A stretch of 64,000 nt of DNA, from assembly GCA_001898035.1 (NCBI GenBank), contig MKRX01000006.1:60399-124398 (forward strand), in the 5' to 3' direction. Positions 8,096 to 17,438 of this stretch are shown here, piece by piece. Numbering within the stretch: position 1 is the stretch's first letter; each line of letters opens with the position of its first letter. Made by a program: the position numbers and the translations under genes. Source of the DNA: Armatimonadetes bacterium 55-13. Its GTDB lineage: Bacteria; Armatimonadota; Fimbriimonadia; Fimbriimonadales; Fimbriimonadaceae. A model generated the notes under the pieces. That model saw only the letters and a list, made by a program, of their open reading frames with translations, was not told the DNA's origin and ran no database searches.

Positions 8096-8535
8096 TGAAC
8101 GCCAGCCATGGCAGGTTCGAATAACGAGACCATCTGGTTCGTCACCCCGTCCCAGTACTCGGCTTCCCGAACGGAGACCTTGATCAATCCCAGATCAGGG
8201 TCTTCGGGGCCACCGAACCAAGCCCGTGCCATCGGATTCCAAAGCGCCTTCTTGCGGTCAGCGTCCAGTACGATCATTGCCCGTCCCGTTATCGAGACGA
8301 ACTTCTTTTCGTCGGGTTCCGAGTAAGCAAGATTGACGTGAGGATTCTGTGAAACCTCCATCGCCACATCGGACCGCAGGCTCACAAAAAACCAAAGATC
8401 TCCATCTTCATCGGTGGAAAGCGTCGTCATCGGTCGACTTCTCAGGCCTCCCGGACTTTCGGTGGTCAGCATCGCGAATTGAATCCCACGGACCAACGCG
8501 CGTATTCGATCGAAGGTTGTTTGTCGGTCTTTCAT
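8092..8535 (-). CDS. Pyridoxamine 5'-phosphate oxidase-like general stress protein
   Basis: A 147-residue split-barrel flavin-binding-type protein. Key stretches are [46 protein letters not shown] and [11 protein letters not shown], followed by an [16 protein letters not shown] tail. This pattern matches the general stress protein 26 branch, which binds FMN or FAD but is not the vitamin B6 oxidase itself. Function in stress tolerance is known only loosely. It is convergent with clpP (stops overlap in CTAG) and divergent from the DyP gene. Confidence 0.85.
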   Translation of the reverse strand: MKDRQTTFDRIRALVRGIQFAMLTTESPGGLRSRPMTTLSTDEDGDLWFFVSLRSDVAMEVSQNPHVNLAYSEPDEKKFVSITGRAMIVLDADRKKALWNPMARAWFGGPEDPDLGLIKVSVREAEYWDGVTNQMVSLFEPAMAGVH

Positions 8536-8634
8536 GCTTATTCATTCGAAGAAACATGCAAGAGAACCGTAAGAGACCTGCGCCTTGGCGAGGAAAAGCG
8601 TAAAAGGAACGTTAAGGCAAACCATACTGAACCT

Positions 8635-9990
8635 GTGACCGCCTTGCTCCCGGCCCTCGTCGCCCTCATTTCCCCCGCCTTCCAAACCTCTGTCCCCATT
8701 GTAGAAGTCCATTTGGCAAAGGGACATTTCTCCCCTGGCAAGGTTCATATCCCCGAGAAAGGTCGCCTGAAACTCATCAACGACGACAAAGTCCCATACA
8801 CCGTCGAAGGCGCCGGCGCTCTCCCCGGAGACGTCATCGTCCCGCCCCACCAAGAAAGAACTGTCGACCTCTTGCCCCACCCCGGTCGCTTCCACGCGAT
8901 CATCGAGGAAAACCCCGACGCAGAACTCGTCCTTGAGATGGCCGGCGACCCCGAAGCCGCCTCCCGAAACCGCCCGCTCCCCTTCGACGCGGCAAGAAGA
9001 CTCGGCCGCCAACCGGTCCTCTTCGAACCCGGACAAGACCCGGCTTACGCCACCTACACCACCTTCGATCTCGTCGGGCACGGCGAGGAAGCCCAGCAAG
9101 CGGTCCTGCGAGACCTCTATCTCATCCAAGAATCCCTCGCCCACGAAGAGCCTCCGGAAGACTTCCGCCTCTTCTTCACCCCCGCCGACTGGCGAAAGTT
9201 CCGCCAAAGCGCCTCCATGATCTACGCCCTCGGCCCCGGCGCCTATGCGTCCCGCTTCGGACCTCGCATTTCCACCGCTCGCCCAGCTGACCTCGCCCCC
9301 CTTCCCTACTCAACCTCTCTTGGACTGAAGAACCCCGGCCAGCGCGATATTCTCGTGCGCGTCTCCAGCGACCGACAGTGGTTCAACCAACAGGTCGTCC
9401 GCTGGATTTGGCGAAAGCTCCAGGGACGAATCTCTAAGCCCACCATGGAAACCGGATACGCCAATCCAAACGGCCGCTCACCCATCCTGGGCGGATTCTT
9501 CGATGGCACCGGCAACCCTTACGCCCAAGAGCGAGAAGCCGCCGTCTTCGGCGATCCCGCCGGAAACGGAACCTACCTCGCCCTCTTCCGAATCGTCTTC
9601 GACGAGGAACGCTTCCGGGCTCACTCCCTGCAGGAGCAGCAACGCCTGATCGGGCGTGACCGAGAGATCGGCAAACCCCTCAAGGAAGCCAAGCCCGCCG
9701 CCCACATGAACCGGGCCGGAGCCGATCCTCATACCGCCATCCTCCGCCAACCCTTCGTTTTCGATGACGGCCCCGAAGACACCGGTCTCCTCTTCGCATC
9801 GCTCCAAGCCACCCCTCGAGCCCTCGACCGCCTGCTCCACGGCTTCATGCTCGGCTCCCCCCGTCCTGCCCAGAAGCGCCCACAGGACCTACTCCTGAAC
9901 TACATGCACTTCAAATCTGCCACCCTCTACTACCTTCCCGCCAGCCCTAAAGGCAGCTACCCCGGAAGCATCCGTTTTGGTGGAAAATAG
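8635..9990 (+). CDS. Secreted DyP-type heme peroxidase with N-terminal cupredoxin-like domain
   Basis: From the GTG at 8635 the protein has 451 residues. It has a signal peptide (TALLPALVALISPAF), a cupredoxin-like beta domain at about 21-105 (VEVHLAKGHFSPGKVHIPEKG ending in LVLEMAGD) and a DyP peroxidase domain at about 120-451. The peroxidase signature GGFFDGTGNP gives catalytic Asp290; the proximal heme His is probably His357 (AHMNRAG) and the distal Arg is in ILRQ near 371; FDDGPEDTGLLFASLQ is also typical. DyP enzymes oxidise dyes and phenolics or act in EfeUOB iron uptake, where EfeO carries a related cupredoxin domain and EfeB is the DyP partner. Here both halves are in one polypeptide. 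The start is inferred from the signal peptide; no strong ribosome site is visible, and the frame stays open upstream. Confidence 0.85.
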   Translation: MTALLPALVALISPAFQTSVPIVEVHLAKGHFSPGKVHIPEKGRLKLINDDKVPYTVEGAGALPGDVIVPPHQERTVDLLPHPGRFHAIIEENPDAELVLEMAGDPEAASRNRPLPFDAARRLGRQPVLFEPGQDPAYATYTTFDLVGHGEEAQQAVLRDLYLIQESLAHEEPPEDFRLFFTPADWRKFRQSASMIYALGPGAYASRFGPRISTARPADLAPLPYSTSLGLKNPGQRDILVRVSSDRQWFNQQVVRWIWRKLQGRISKPTMETGYANPNGRSPILGGFFDGTGNPYAQEREAAVFGDPAGNGTYLALFRIVFDEERFRAHSLQEQQRLIGRDREIGKPLKEAKPAAHMNRAGADPHTAILRQPFVFDDGPEDTGLLFASLQATPRALDRLLHGFMLGSPRPAQKRPQDLLLNYMHFKSATLYYLPASPKGSYPGSIRFGGK

Positions 9991-10012
9991 GCGAACAGGT
10001 CTGACGAATCAA

Positions 10013-10225
10013 ATGATCTCCTTCAATCTCCGCACCGAATACATCACCCTCGGCCAAATCCTCAAGGCCGCCGACGTCGTCGGAAGCGGGGGCCAAGCGC
10101 GGGAGCTGATCGCCGAAGGCGAGATCACCGTCAACGGTGAAAAGGAGAACCGCCGAGGACGAAAACTGCGCCCTGGCGACCTCATCGAACTCCCCGACGG
10201 GCAAAAGATCAAAGTCGAAGGCTAA
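10013..10225 (+). CDS. S4-domain RNA-binding protein (YaaA/YbcJ-like)
   Basis: A 70-residue protein that is a single S4 RNA-binding domain: YITLGQILKAADVVGSGGQARELI, then GEITVNGEKENRRGRKLRPGD and a short basic end. This is the YaaA/YbcJ family of small ribosome- or RNA-associated proteins; a precise role is not established. The ATG at 10013 lies 22 bp after the DyP stop, so it may be co-transcribed with that gene. Confidence 0.88.
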   Translation: MISFNLRTEYITLGQILKAADVVGSGGQARELIAEGEITVNGEKENRRGRKLRPGDLIELPDGQKIKVEG

Positions 10226-10270
10226 AACTGTGTCACATCGGGCGTGCGTTGGTGTGTCAGCATCTAACCT

Positions 10271-12055
10271 GTGTCCGACGCATCTGAATCTCACGGCTTA
10301 AAACGACTCTGGCAGTTCGCCCGTCCTCATCGTGGCCAAGTCATCGCCGCCACCACCTACAGCACCTTAGGCAAGGTGATGGACGTCGTGCCGGAGATTC
10401 TCATCGGCGCCGTCGTAGACGTAATCGTACGCGGGCAAAGCTCGTTCGTCGCCACCCAATTCGGAATCGAAGATCGTTGGAAACAGATCCTAATCCTCAC
10501 TATTGCCAACGCCTTCGCTTGGATCTTTGAATCCCTCTTCGGCTACCTCTCCGCCATCACCTGGAGAAACCTCGCCCAGACCATCGAGCACGAAATCCGC
10601 ATCGGCCTTTACAAGCACATCCAAGGCCTCGAAGTCGCCTGGTTTGAAGACACCACCAGCGGAGGTCTCCTCAGCGTCATCAACGACGATATCAACCAAC
10701 TGGAACGGTTTCTAGACAATGGCGCCGCGTCCATCATCGTCGTCTTCTGGAATATCGTCCTCGTCGGCGCGGTCTTCGCCGTGAGTTCCCCGACGCTCAC
10801 CCTGATGTCCTTTGTCCCGATCCCCATCATCGTCTACGGATCGATCAAGTATCAGAAGCTGCTCCAACCGCGCTACGCCAAGGTGCGAGAAGCCGTCGCC
10901 GAACTCAGTGCCACCCTCTCCACCAACCTCGGCGGGATCACCACCATCAAGGCTTTCACCGCTGAGGATCGAGAAGCCGCTCGTCTCGCCAGCGTCTCCG
11001 AGGACTACCGACAGGCCAACAAGAACGCCATCAAATTCTCCAGCGCGTTCGTGCCGCTCATCCGCATGGTCATCCTCAGCGGCTTCACCTGCACCCTCCT
11101 CTTCGGAGGTTGGTTAGTACTTCAGGGCCGCATGGAAGTCGGCATCTACTCGGTCCTGATCTTCATGACCCAACGCCTCCTTTGGCCGCTCACGGGGCTC
11201 GGCGAGACCTTGGACCAATATCAACGCGCCATGGCCTCCACCAAGCGCATCTTCACCCTCTACGATGTTCGCCCGTCCATGCCCGAAGGAACCCAGCCCC
11301 TCGCTCTACCGGCGCGCGGCGACATCAAGCTTAAGGACGTCTCTTTCGGCTATGCGGATGGCCCCGACATTCTCAAGGGAATCGATATCCACGTCCCTGC
11401 GGGCGAGACGCACGCCATTGTCGGAGCCACCGGCGCGGGTAAGTCGACCGTCATCCGCCTCTTACTTCGCTTCCATGATCCTCGAAACGGGCAGGTCCTT
11501 ATCGACGACCAAGACCTGAAGTCGCTTTCCTACACCAGCATGCGCGGCGCGGTCGGCTACGTCAGCCAGGACGTCTTCATGTTCCATGGATCGGTGCGAG
11601 ACAACATCGCTTACGGAAAACCAGACGCCACCCTCGATGAAATCAAAGAAGCCGCCCGACTGGCGGAAGCCCACGAGTTCATCGAACAACTCGGGAACGG
11701 CTATGACACCATCGTCGGTGAGCGGGGCCAAAAGCTTTCCGGCGGTCAGCGCCAACGACTCTCCCTCGCCCGCGCCATCCTCCGAGACCCCACCATCCTC
11801 GTCCTGGACGAAGCCACTTCCGCCGTCGACAACGAAACGGAAGCTGCCATTCAGCGCTCTCTCGCGCATGTCACTAAGGGCAGAACGTCCGTCGTCATCG
11901 CCCACCGCCTCTCCACCGTCCGAGATGCCCACCGCATCTGGGTCCTGGAGGCCGGAAGAGTGACCGAATCGGGCACCCATGACGAGTTAGTCGCCGGAAA
12001 CGGCCTGTACGCGGCTCTATGGCGAGTTCAAACGGGCGAGGCCGTCAGCGACTAA
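10271..12055 (+). CDS. ABC exporter, fused transmembrane and ATPase domains
   Basis: A 594-residue half-transporter of the MsbA/multidrug exporter type. Residues 1-320 carry about six membrane helices with an exporter coupling region. The nucleotide-binding domain follows, with Walker A GATGAGKST, Q-loop YVSQDVFMF, signature LSGGQRQR, Walker B ILVLDEAT and H-loop IAHRLST. It is expected to work as a homodimer in the inner membrane, exporting a lipid or hydrophobic compound; the substrate cannot be called. It starts with GTG at 10271, with no clear ribosome site, and ends in a 4-bp convergent overlap with the GH43 gene. Confidence 0.93.
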   Translation: MSDASESHGLKRLWQFARPHRGQVIAATTYSTLGKVMDVVPEILIGAVVDVIVRGQSSFVATQFGIEDRWKQILILTIANAFAWIFESLFGYLSAITWRNLAQTIEHEIRIGLYKHIQGLEVAWFEDTTSGGLLSVINDDINQLERFLDNGAASIIVVFWNIVLVGAVFAVSSPTLTLMSFVPIPIIVYGSIKYQKLLQPRYAKVREAVAELSATLSTNLGGITTIKAFTAEDREAARLASVSEDYRQANKNAIKFSSAFVPLIRMVILSGFTCTLLFGGWLVLQGRMEVGIYSVLIFMTQRLLWPLTGLGETLDQYQRAMASTKRIFTLYDVRPSMPEGTQPLALPARGDIKLKDVSFGYADGPDILKGIDIHVPAGETHAIVGATGAGKSTVIRLLLRFHDPRNGQVLIDDQDLKSLSYTSMRGAVGYVSQDVFMFHGSVRDNIAYGKPDATLDEIKEAARLAEAHEFIEQLGNGYDTIVGERGQKLSGGQRQRLSLARAILRDPTILVLDEATSAVDNETEAAIQRSLAHVTKGRTSVVIAHRLSTVRDAHRIWVLEAGRVTESGTHDELVAGNGLYAALWRVQTGEAVSD

Positions 12056-12936
12056 AGCGGACGAGCTTCTACACCTTCGAATGTAATCTGGACGGGCAAA
12101 ATTCGCCCGTCCTCGTCGAAGAACATCCGATCGATACAGGTCACCCGATGGTCCCGTGCCGTCTCCGTCAGCGGCCGTCGGTGATAGCAGATGTACCACT
12201 CATCGGTCCCCGGTATCTGAAGAACGGAATGGTGCCCTGCGCTCGTCGCCACCGCCTGATCGCTCTGAAGCACCATCCCCTCCCGCACGAACGGACCATA
12301 GGGCGATCGAGATCGCGCGTAAGCCACTGAGTAGGACGAATCCCCCCAGGACCCTTCCGACCACATGAACACATACTCGCCGTTCCGCTTCACCATGAAT
12401 GGGCCTTCCACGTAGTTCTCCGGCGTGATCTCCAGGAACTCGCCTTCCGTCGAGATCATGTCCGCACCCAACTTCACCACCACCGCGTGTTTCCAACCGC
12501 CGTAGTAAAGATAGGCTTGCCCATCGTCATCGATGAACGCATGCGCGTCGATCGGCTGCGCCCCGTGGTGATACTCCTTAATTAGCGGTCCACCCAGAGC
12601 GTCCACGAACGGCCCCTCGGGCCGATCCGAAACCGCAACGCCGATCCCCGCGCCATCGCCCGCCGAGAAGTAGATGTAGTACTTACCATCCTTCTCCGCC
12701 ACCGAAGGCGCCCACGCCGCTCGGTTCGTGCTCCAAGGCACATCGGCAAAATCCAAGATCCGCCCATCGTTCCGCCAATGCACTAGGTCGGAAGAGGACC
12801 ACACATCGAAAAAGGTCTGCTCCTCGTAAAGCGCCGAGAACGTGGGATAGATGTAGTAACGGCCCGCGAAGAGGTGAAGCTCGGGATCTGCCCACCATCC
12901 TTCGAAGACCGGATTGCCTGCTCGAGTAGGTTCCAT
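12052..12936 (-). CDS. Glycoside hydrolase family 43 protein
   Basis: A 294-residue single-domain five-bladed propeller glycosidase. The three family acidic residues are visible: Asp17 in GWWADPEL (base), Asp130 in PIDAHAF (pKa modulator) and Glu177 in YVEGPF (acid). GH43 enzymes act on alpha-L-arabinofuranosides, beta-xylosides or related links. There is no signal peptide, so it probably acts on imported oligosaccharides. It lies downstream of GH38 on the same strand, 35 bp away, and near a sugar-type GntR regulator, consistent with one carbohydrate regulon. Confidence 0.9.
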   Translation of the reverse strand: MEPTRAGNPVFEGWWADPELHLFAGRYYIYPTFSALYEEQTFFDVWSSSDLVHWRNDGRILDFADVPWSTNRAAWAPSVAEKDGKYYIYFSAGDGAGIGVAVSDRPEGPFVDALGGPLIKEYHHGAQPIDAHAFIDDDGQAYLYYGGWKHAVVVKLGADMISTEGEFLEITPENYVEGPFMVKRNGEYVFMWSEGSWGDSSYSVAYARSRSPYGPFVREGMVLQSDQAVATSAGHHSVLQIPGTDEWYICYHRRPLTETARDHRVTCIDRMFFDEDGRILPVQITFEGVEARPL

Positions 12937-12971
12937 GGTCTGAAGTGCAGTGGGCAGTTTAACCGATGAGG

Positions 12972-15900
12972 CTAGGGCGTCTTGTAGCTGGGATGCCCCG
13001 CCAAGGTGTCGTAAAGGGGCCGAAGCGGGCGAACCTCTTCACCCGCGGAATCGGCCACCGTTGCGGCAAGAATCACGATCTGGCGGTCAAACGGCAGGGT
13101 TACCGTCTTCGCACCCTCGGGTAGCTCAAGGCAATAGCGGAAGAGGTAGCAGAAGTGGTAGGCGTCGTTCACGCCGTCGGCGAGCCGCTTGTGGTCGGCA
13201 TACCAAGCCACTGGATCGCGCTTGATGAATCCTGGGGCGATCCCCAAGAGCTTGTGTGTCCACCCAAACGCTTTCTCATCTTCCTGCGCGCCCTCCCAAA
13301 GCCGCGTATCCCACTGGCCAATAAATCCATCCCACGCCTGAATCTTCAGCGTCCTGATGCGGCCGTTCACCTTGAACGGGGCCAACCGGTCCCCATGGGA
13401 CGATGCGGCCAGGAAGTACAGCCGCTTGCCTTTCGGAATCGAGATCGTTTGGCCAGAGGGCCGGATGGCGTTCAACGCGTGTCCCATCGGATTGCCCATT
13501 TGGAAGGTGACCCCACCCGAAGTCACCTTCCTCGGCAGTAGCTCTCCCGGAATCGTTCTGCCATCGGCATCGAACTTTCCATCGCTCTCTCCTAGGCCAC
13601 TGCTCGTGACATCCACGTCGTAAGGCAACTTAACCGGCGTCTGGGGCGGCGCCACCGCCTTGCCGCCAAACTTGATGGCCAACGCTCGCGGGTGATAAGC
13701 CGTCATATCCAGGCGAACGATGTTTCCTTGAATTCTCAAATCGCTAGAAGCCACCGGCAACTCTTGGCCGTTCACCTCTCGCACCGCCAAGACGGGTCGA
13801 GTAAATGTCAACTTGACATCCTTGGCCGCCTTACCCGAGAGCTCAAACAACCGAACGATCGTCTCGTCGCTGTCTTCCGCCTTCTTCATCGCATTTACCG
13901 CGACCTGAGGCGTGCTCACCTTCAGCAAACTCACGCTCTTGCCCAGTTTGCCGGAGTGCGCAGAAGTCGCAAACGCCATCAAAGGCTGGACCAGTTGCGC
14001 AGCCTTAACCTGCGTCTGCCCGGCTCGCCAATCTCCCGTATGCCCCTGCAAGGCGTAAACGATTTCATGACGTCCCCAGTCGCCGGTCCCTTGGTGCTGA
14101 TAGTTGTCCCGCACGCCGGGGGTGTAGAGCAGAGTCAATCGCAAGGTGTTGTCGTTCGGCTTGTCAGATCCGTACTTCGCCTCGTTCAGAACTGCAACGC
14201 CGTACTTACCATCGGCATTCGTCAAATCGAACCACCGGTGCGAGGGCCCCTCGTAGAACTTCTCGTTGTTGTTCCCTCGCTGCACCGTTCCAACTTCCCA
14301 GTTGTAGGTTGCCATCGGATTGGAGATCGTCAGCGGGAACTCCGCTTTCAGGCTGCACTCCTGACTTCGCCAATCGATCGTGTTCGTAAACTCCACTCGA
14401 TCCGAACCCGCCGCCAATCGAACGTACTGAACGAACTTGGAGCCTCGCGCCTCGCGCTCAATCCGCAACGCCACTCGGACCGGACCGTTCTCGGCAATCT
14501 CAATCTTCGCCGGGCCATCCACATAGCCGTTGGGAGCCTTTTGCTGGTCTTCCCACTCCATGTTCCACGCCGGGTGTCGCTGTGGCTTCTGGAACATAAA
14601 CGCCAATCGTGCGGGAGACTCGAGCAACTCCCGCTTCGCCACTTTGTCATAAACGCTCGCAACATCGCCCGAGGCGTTCACCTTAACTCGGTAGCGCTCG
14701 TTCTCGAGCGTGTCCTTGGTCACCTTCAGTGCGACTGATTTCGCCACCGGCCCCGCCTGAATTCCGTAGGTCGCAAAGCCAACCGAAGGGACCTTGGCCA
14801 GGAATAGAACCTTGCCGCCTTTCACTTGAGAGGGCACTTCCTTACCATCAGGTCCGATGACCCGAACTCCCGCCGTCTTTTGCGTCCAGTCCGCTTCCAC
14901 TACATCCTGCCGATCTACCGAAAGCGGGTTGTAAACCACCACCGAGGTCCCCCTCGTCCGGGTATCCATCTGCCGCGCCACCTGCCCCACCGCCTGGCGA
15001 ATCACATCCGCCGACTGGTTCAAGGCAATAACCTGATCGTTCCAGGCAAAGGTGTACGCTTGCGGAATCGAGGTCCCCGGCAAGATGTCATGCATCTGCC
15101 CACCCAGGAACCGCTGCCAAGTGTCCGTAAGCTGGGCCTGCGGGTAAGCAGCCCCCGTCAAAAGCGTTGCCGCAGAAGCTGAGCGCTCCGCCGCGTCAAT
15201 CAGCAGTTCGTTGCGCTGGTTCCACCGTTTCATCGTCGCGCCGGAAGTCGCCGTTCCCGCCGAGTGTTGAGTCAACAGCAGATCGCCCTGGTAGCGAGGA
15301 AGCGCCGCTCGGTCCGCCGGAGTCAAAGCATCGTACATCTCATCGGCCGCCCGAGAAATCACCTTGATTGGCCCGGTCCCCTTCTTGCTTGCTTCAACCC
15401 ACTTCACGGAATCTGGCGCCGGAGATCCCCCCTCATCGCCCATTCCGTAGTAGCTGAAATCGATCGCCAATCCCGATTTCTTCCGGGTGTCTTCGATGCG
15501 ATCGAGCATCGTCTTATTGTTGGAAAGATCGTCCTTGACAAGCGTGTGGTAGCTCTGACAGTTCAGCGCCGCCACTACCGAGGATCCATCGGGGCCTACC
15601 CAGTTACCCACGTTAAACGGAATTGGCACGGCCGCTCCCGCCCCGTAAGTCAACTTGCAGGTGGACATCCCCTTCAGTCCCGCGTGGTTCAAAATCGTCG
15701 GAAAGGATGCGGGAAACCCGAAGGTGTCGGGAACCAAATAGTTGTTGCTGACCACGCCGAACTCTTGCTTAAAGAACCGGTTACTGTAAAGCACTTGGCG
15801 GATGATCGATTCTGGAGCAGGCACGCTCGCGTCGCACTCATCCCAACCCGAGCCCGTCACCGCCCATCGCCCCTGCTTCACATACGTCTTCAACTTCGCG

Positions 15901-16169
15901 TATTCCGCCGGGTAGTACTCCTTCATAAACTGATACCGCTTGGCGCCGGTCCAGTTAAAAACGTAGTCGGGATACTGCTCAAAGAGCGCGAAATTCTCGT
16001 TCAGTGTCTTCGGAATGCACTCCAAAATCGAATGGCGATAGGTCCAGCACCACTCCGTGTCCAGGTGGGAATACCCAACCAGGTAAAGCGTCGGCTGAGT
16101 CTTGAAATCGGTCTGCCCGGCGGCAATGGAGGCGAGAGAAGCGAGGAGGGTGGCTGTCGGAAATCGCAT
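12972..16169 (-). CDS. Secreted glycoside hydrolase family 38 alpha-mannosidase-like protein
   Basis: A 1065-residue protein with a signal peptide (MRFPTATLLASLASIAAGQ). The GH38 catalytic domain begins immediately: SHLDTEWCW supplies zinc ligands His35 and Asp37, GSGWDECDAS is conserved, and VPDTFGFPASFP holds the likely nucleophile Asp148. Long beta-rich middle and C-terminal domains follow, as in GH38 enzymes of about 1000 residues, ending in an extra carbohydrate-binding-like region. It should act on alpha-mannosides outside the cytoplasm. It sits between a prepilin-like gene and GH43, all on the minus strand. Confidence 0.88.
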   Translation of the reverse strand: MRFPTATLLASLASIAAGQTDFKTQPTLYLVGYSHLDTEWCWTYRHSILECIPKTLNENFALFEQYPDYVFNWTGAKRYQFMKEYYPAEYAKLKTYVKQGRWAVTGSGWDECDASVPAPESIIRQVLYSNRFFKQEFGVVSNNYLVPDTFGFPASFPTILNHAGLKGMSTCKLTYGAGAAVPIPFNVGNWVGPDGSSVVAALNCQSYHTLVKDDLSNNKTMLDRIEDTRKKSGLAIDFSYYGMGDEGGSPAPDSVKWVEASKKGTGPIKVISRAADEMYDALTPADRAALPRYQGDLLLTQHSAGTATSGATMKRWNQRNELLIDAAERSASAATLLTGAAYPQAQLTDTWQRFLGGQMHDILPGTSIPQAYTFAWNDQVIALNQSADVIRQAVGQVARQMDTRTRGTSVVVYNPLSVDRQDVVEADWTQKTAGVRVIGPDGKEVPSQVKGGKVLFLAKVPSVGFATYGIQAGPVAKSVALKVTKDTLENERYRVKVNASGDVASVYDKVAKRELLESPARLAFMFQKPQRHPAWNMEWEDQQKAPNGYVDGPAKIEIAENGPVRVALRIEREARGSKFVQYVRLAAGSDRVEFTNTIDWRSQECSLKAEFPLTISNPMATYNWEVGTVQRGNNNEKFYEGPSHRWFDLTNADGKYGVAVLNEAKYGSDKPNDNTLRLTLLYTPGVRDNYQHQGTGDWGRHEIVYALQGHTGDWRAGQTQVKAAQLVQPLMAFATSAHSGKLGKSVSLLKVSTPQVAVNAMKKAEDSDETIVRLFELSGKAAKDVKLTFTRPVLAVREVNGQELPVASSDLRIQGNIVRLDMTAYHPRALAIKFGGKAVAPPQTPVKLPYDVDVTSSGLGESDGKFDADGRTIPGELLPRKVTSGGVTFQMGNPMGHALNAIRPSGQTISIPKGKRLYFLAASSHGDRLAPFKVNGRIRTLKIQAWDGFIGQWDTRLWEGAQEDEKAFGWTHKLLGIAPGFIKRDPVAWYADHKRLADGVNDAYHFCYLFRYCLELPEGAKTVTLPFDRQIVILAATVADSAGEEVRPLRPLYDTLAGHPSYKTP

Positions 16170-16256
16170 AACTTTTCGGAGGTCTTAAATAGAACCGGGG
16201 CGCCGGCCGAACCCTTCCGTACAGCGGAGCCCCGTGAGATAAGCCTAGCTCAACGA

Positions 16257-17141
16257 CTAGGGAGTGTAGGTCGTCGAAGGTTTGTTCAGCTTGAACATCC
16301 AGAAGTCGTTGGCGCGAACCTGGCTCCAAGTTCGGTACTTAGCCGAACCATCGCAGTTCACATAGTTGCTTCCGCCGTTGTGACCCTTCGTGGGAGCCGC
16401 GGTGGTTTCGCCGCAAGGCTTGAGCGTGTTGCCGCCCGCCGTGCTGTTCGGATTGCGTCCCGCCAACTTCCACGCGTCGCAGCCCGTAAAGGCCGCGCCG
16501 TGAGAGCTTCCAACATAACCGCCCGAATACTTGTCGCCGCCAAGTGAGTAGCTTTCAACCAACCCAATTGTGCTGGACGGCTGGTCGATCGCCGAACCGG
16601 CCTTACCCGTTCGACCGGGCGAGTTGTTATAGGTGCTCAGACCGGTATTGCGATCAGGATTCTCGCCGCGAGCATCACCCTCGACGGTTCGAATTTCCGC
16701 AACGTAGGCGTAGGATCGAGGAATCTTCTTACTGATATAGCGCTTATCCCACCATTCCAGATCGCCATCCGTAGAAGCCGGACGATTCTTGGAATCGCTT
16801 CCGCAAGTCCAGATGTTATCGTTCTTCGTATACGGGTAGACCTGCATATCGATCGGCATTCGAGATCCGGCCGCACTGGAGGGATGCTGGTTGTTAACGT
16901 CGTAAACCCAAGGCAAGGCGCCCGGATAAACGTCGTCGTAGTCGTTCATATACATCTGTAAGCCAAGCGAAATCTGCTTGGTGTTGCTCAAACAGGCGGT
17001 CTTCTTGGCCGCCTCTTTGGCCTGAGCGAATACGGGGAAGAGAATCGCCGCGAGAATGGCGATGATCGCGATGACGACGAGGAGCTCGATAAGGGTGAAG
17101 GCGCGTACTGCCTTCGACCGCTCCGACTGATTGTATAGCAT
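16257..17141 (-). CDS. Prepilin-like surface protein with H-X9-DG motif (DUF1559-type)
   Basis: A 294-residue protein with a type IV prepilin/pseudopilin leader: basic residues, then [19 protein letters not shown], cleaved before Phe by a prepilin peptidase. The C-terminal part contains [13 protein letters not shown], the H-X9-DG signature common in Planctomycetes and Armatimonadota, where such proteins occur in large paralogous sets, often beside sugar-use genes. Its role may be surface display or substrate capture. I start at the ATG at 17141 (AAGGA upstream) rather than the GTG at 17180. It is divergent from the GntR-type regulator and upstream of GH38 and GH43, so it may be the first gene of a sugar-induced operon. 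Confidence 0.88.
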   Translation of the reverse strand: MLYNQSERSKAVRAFTLIELLVVIAIIAILAAILFPVFAQAKEAAKKTACLSNTKQISLGLQMYMNDYDDVYPGALPWVYDVNNQHPSSAAGSRMPIDMQVYPYTKNDNIWTCGSDSKNRPASTDGDLEWWDKRYISKKIPRSYAYVAEIRTVEGDARGENPDRNTGLSTYNNSPGRTGKAGSAIDQPSSTIGLVESYSLGGDKYSGGYVGSSHGAAFTGCDAWKLAGRNPNSTAGGNTLKPCGETTAAPTKGHNGGSNYVNCDGSAKYRTWSQVRANDFWMFKLNKPSTTYTP

Positions 17142-17234
17142 GGCTGGTATATCCTTGTTTCGATCCAGAAAACCGCCCACGCAGCTTCGTAGCTTAGTTG
17201 CCTAATGCCCAAGACCGTGGATCGGCTTGACCAG

Positions 17235-17432
17235 ATTGGTATAGCCACTGGCGTATCTTTACGCAAGAGTGTGCCAACGCTGGCAGCCACTAGTATAGAC
17301 CAATCTCGACCAGAACGGAACCAATGATGCCAGGCCAATGTTTAGTTTTGGTTAAGAATCCTCTTTTTTAACTTAATTATTAACACATATCTGGTACATC
17401 AAATCTATACCAGAGCGATTAGTCTATACTCC
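17235..17432. promoter_or_regulatory. Repeated operator half-sites between prepilin and GntR genes
   Basis: Within the 297-bp divergent gap the element GGTATAG/CTATACC recurs: GGTATAGCC near 17239, GTATAGACC near 17293, CTATACCAG near 17405 and TCTATACTCC near 17423. TCTGGTA (17390-17396) and TACCAGA (17408-17414) form an exact 7-bp inverted repeat with an 11-bp spacer. These are good candidates for binding by the adjacent GntR/LacI-type regulator. The last two copies are within 35 bp of its start codon, fitting autoregulation. Confidence 0.6.
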
Positions 17433-17438
17433 TATCTC

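Noticed and set aside
14000..14738. Long plus-strand frame inside the GH38 gene
   Set aside because: It is the antisense of a strongly conserved GH38 sequence and is rich in Arg, His and Leu as expected for a shadow.
16170..16256. Hairpin between the prepilin and GH38 genes (CGGGGC/GCCCCG)
   Set aside because: The loop is long and there is no T run, so neither a terminator nor an attenuator can be claimed.
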